Shown here piece by piece: positions 63,581 through 64,000 of a DNA stretch of 64,000 bases (its first letter is position 1; the number at the start of each line of letters is the position of its first letter). The position numbers were made by a program, and so were the translations under genes. Origin of the DNA: Litchfieldia stipae (GTDB lineage: Bacteria; Bacillota; Bacilli; Bacillales; Bacillaceae_L); assembly GCF_014837155.1 (NCBI RefSeq), contig NZ_JACYHA010000018.1:1-64000 (forward strand), written 5' to 3'. The notes beneath the pieces are model-generated. The model was not told the DNA's origin. It worked only from the letters and a program-made list of their open reading frames with translations, and made no database searches.

Positions 63581-64000
63581 ATGAAGATTGGAATTCCAAA
63601 AGAGATAAAGAATAACGAGAATCGTGTCGCATTGACTCCTGCTGGAGCAGATACGCTCATTAGAAATGGTCATTCCATTTTAATAGAAACTACTGCGGGA
63701 ATAGGGAGCGGGTTTAGTGATGATGAGTATGCTAAAGTTGGCTGTGATATTGTCTTAAGCGCTGAAGAGGTTTGGAATCAATCGAATCTTATTATGAAAG
63801 TGAAGGAACCAATTTCAGAAGAATATCAATATTTTAGAGAAAATCTCATATTATTTACATATCTCCATTTAGCTGCGGAGAAGGAATTAACAGAGGCTTT
63901 GTTGAATAGTGGTATTACAGCTATTGCATATGAGACTATTCAATTACAAAATGGTTCATTGCCTTTATTAACGCCAATGAGTGAGGTTGCAGGAAGAATG
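63581..64000 (+). CDS. ald: Alanine dehydrogenase, 5' part
   Basis: Ald interconverts L-alanine and pyruvate with NAD and ammonia, used for alanine catabolism and during sporulation. The first 140 codons are in the window; the gene runs off the end. The start [22 protein letters not shown] and the substrate-site segment KVKEP and [12 protein letters not shown] are typical. GGAGAG precedes the ATG. Confidence 0.95.
   Translation, partial: MKIGIPKEIKNNENRVALTPAGADTLIRNGHSILIETTAGIGSGFSDDEYAKVGCDIVLSAEEVWNQSNLIMKVKEPISEEYQYFRENLILFTYLHLAAEKELTEALLNSGITAIAYETIQLQNGSLPLLTPMSEVAGRM

Overview
The window comes from an AT-rich Gram-positive Bacillaceae chromosome (Bacillus in the broad sense). Positions 414-12437 follow the gene order of the Bacillus subtilis rrnE-groE region almost exactly: tRNA-fMet, tRNA-Asp, thiL, tsaE, tsaB, rimI, tsaD, ydiF, moaC, rex, tatAy, tatCy, ydiK, ydiL, groES, groEL. 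Shine-Dalgarno sites are strong, TTG and GTG starts are common, and groES has a perfect CIRCE operator.

Layout. 1-413: a 138/139-bp unit repeated three times, each unit beginning with the first 14 nt of tRNA-fMet. 414-12437: the housekeeping block, with a dense cluster of DnaA boxes between tsaD and ydiF. 12460-30933: an accessory island lying between two copies of a 38-bp sequence that holds the last codons of groEL. 31166-42374: small regulator/target pairs (TetR with a drug-efflux ABC pair, PadR with DUF2812, TetR with a short-chain dehydrogenase), two chemoreceptor-type proteins and a DUF2089 operon. 42397-47943: a MerR-controlled CPBP protease gene, an OmpA-domain lipoprotein, and a GbsR-like regulator divergent from opuAA-AB-AC (glycine betaine uptake). 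48023-58232: intracellular glycosidases (GH43, GH53), a luciferase-like monooxygenase, two FMN reductases, zwf, gnd, a RibF paralogue and a SufR-like regulator. 58417-64000: an HPr kinase paralogue, a DUF4317 protein, a BCCT osmolyte transporter, a LysR regulator and the start of ald.

The island is the main candidate for an undescribed system. In order it encodes a membrane zinc-ribbon protein; a HerA/FtsK-type ATPase; a 1477-residue acidic repeat protein ending in a HEMGH metallopeptidase domain; a 58-residue protein; an acyl-carrier-like small protein lacking the usual serine; a truncated Hsp70; a membrane-anchored J-like/TPR protein without HPD; and a 1934-residue protein with TPRs, one degenerate ClpB-like AAA module and five intact CbxX/CfqX-type AAA modules. 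Six AAA modules in one chain could fold into one ring, as in dynein or midasin. I see no integrase or transposase. A reasonable inference is a membrane-associated, chaperone- and AAA-driven machine that handles or exports the giant repeat protein. Its function is not known from the sequence.

In the rest of the window the genes group by theme: tRNA t6A modification and protein acetylation (tsaE/B/D, rimI), osmoprotection (opuA, BCCT transporter, GbsR-like regulator), and NADPH/flavin chemistry (zwf and gnd next to FMN reductases, a luciferase-like oxygenase and an FAD-synthesis paralogue). Several operators can be proposed from perfect dyads placed at regulator and target promoters. A fold-back intergenic repeat family has five copies or remnants here.
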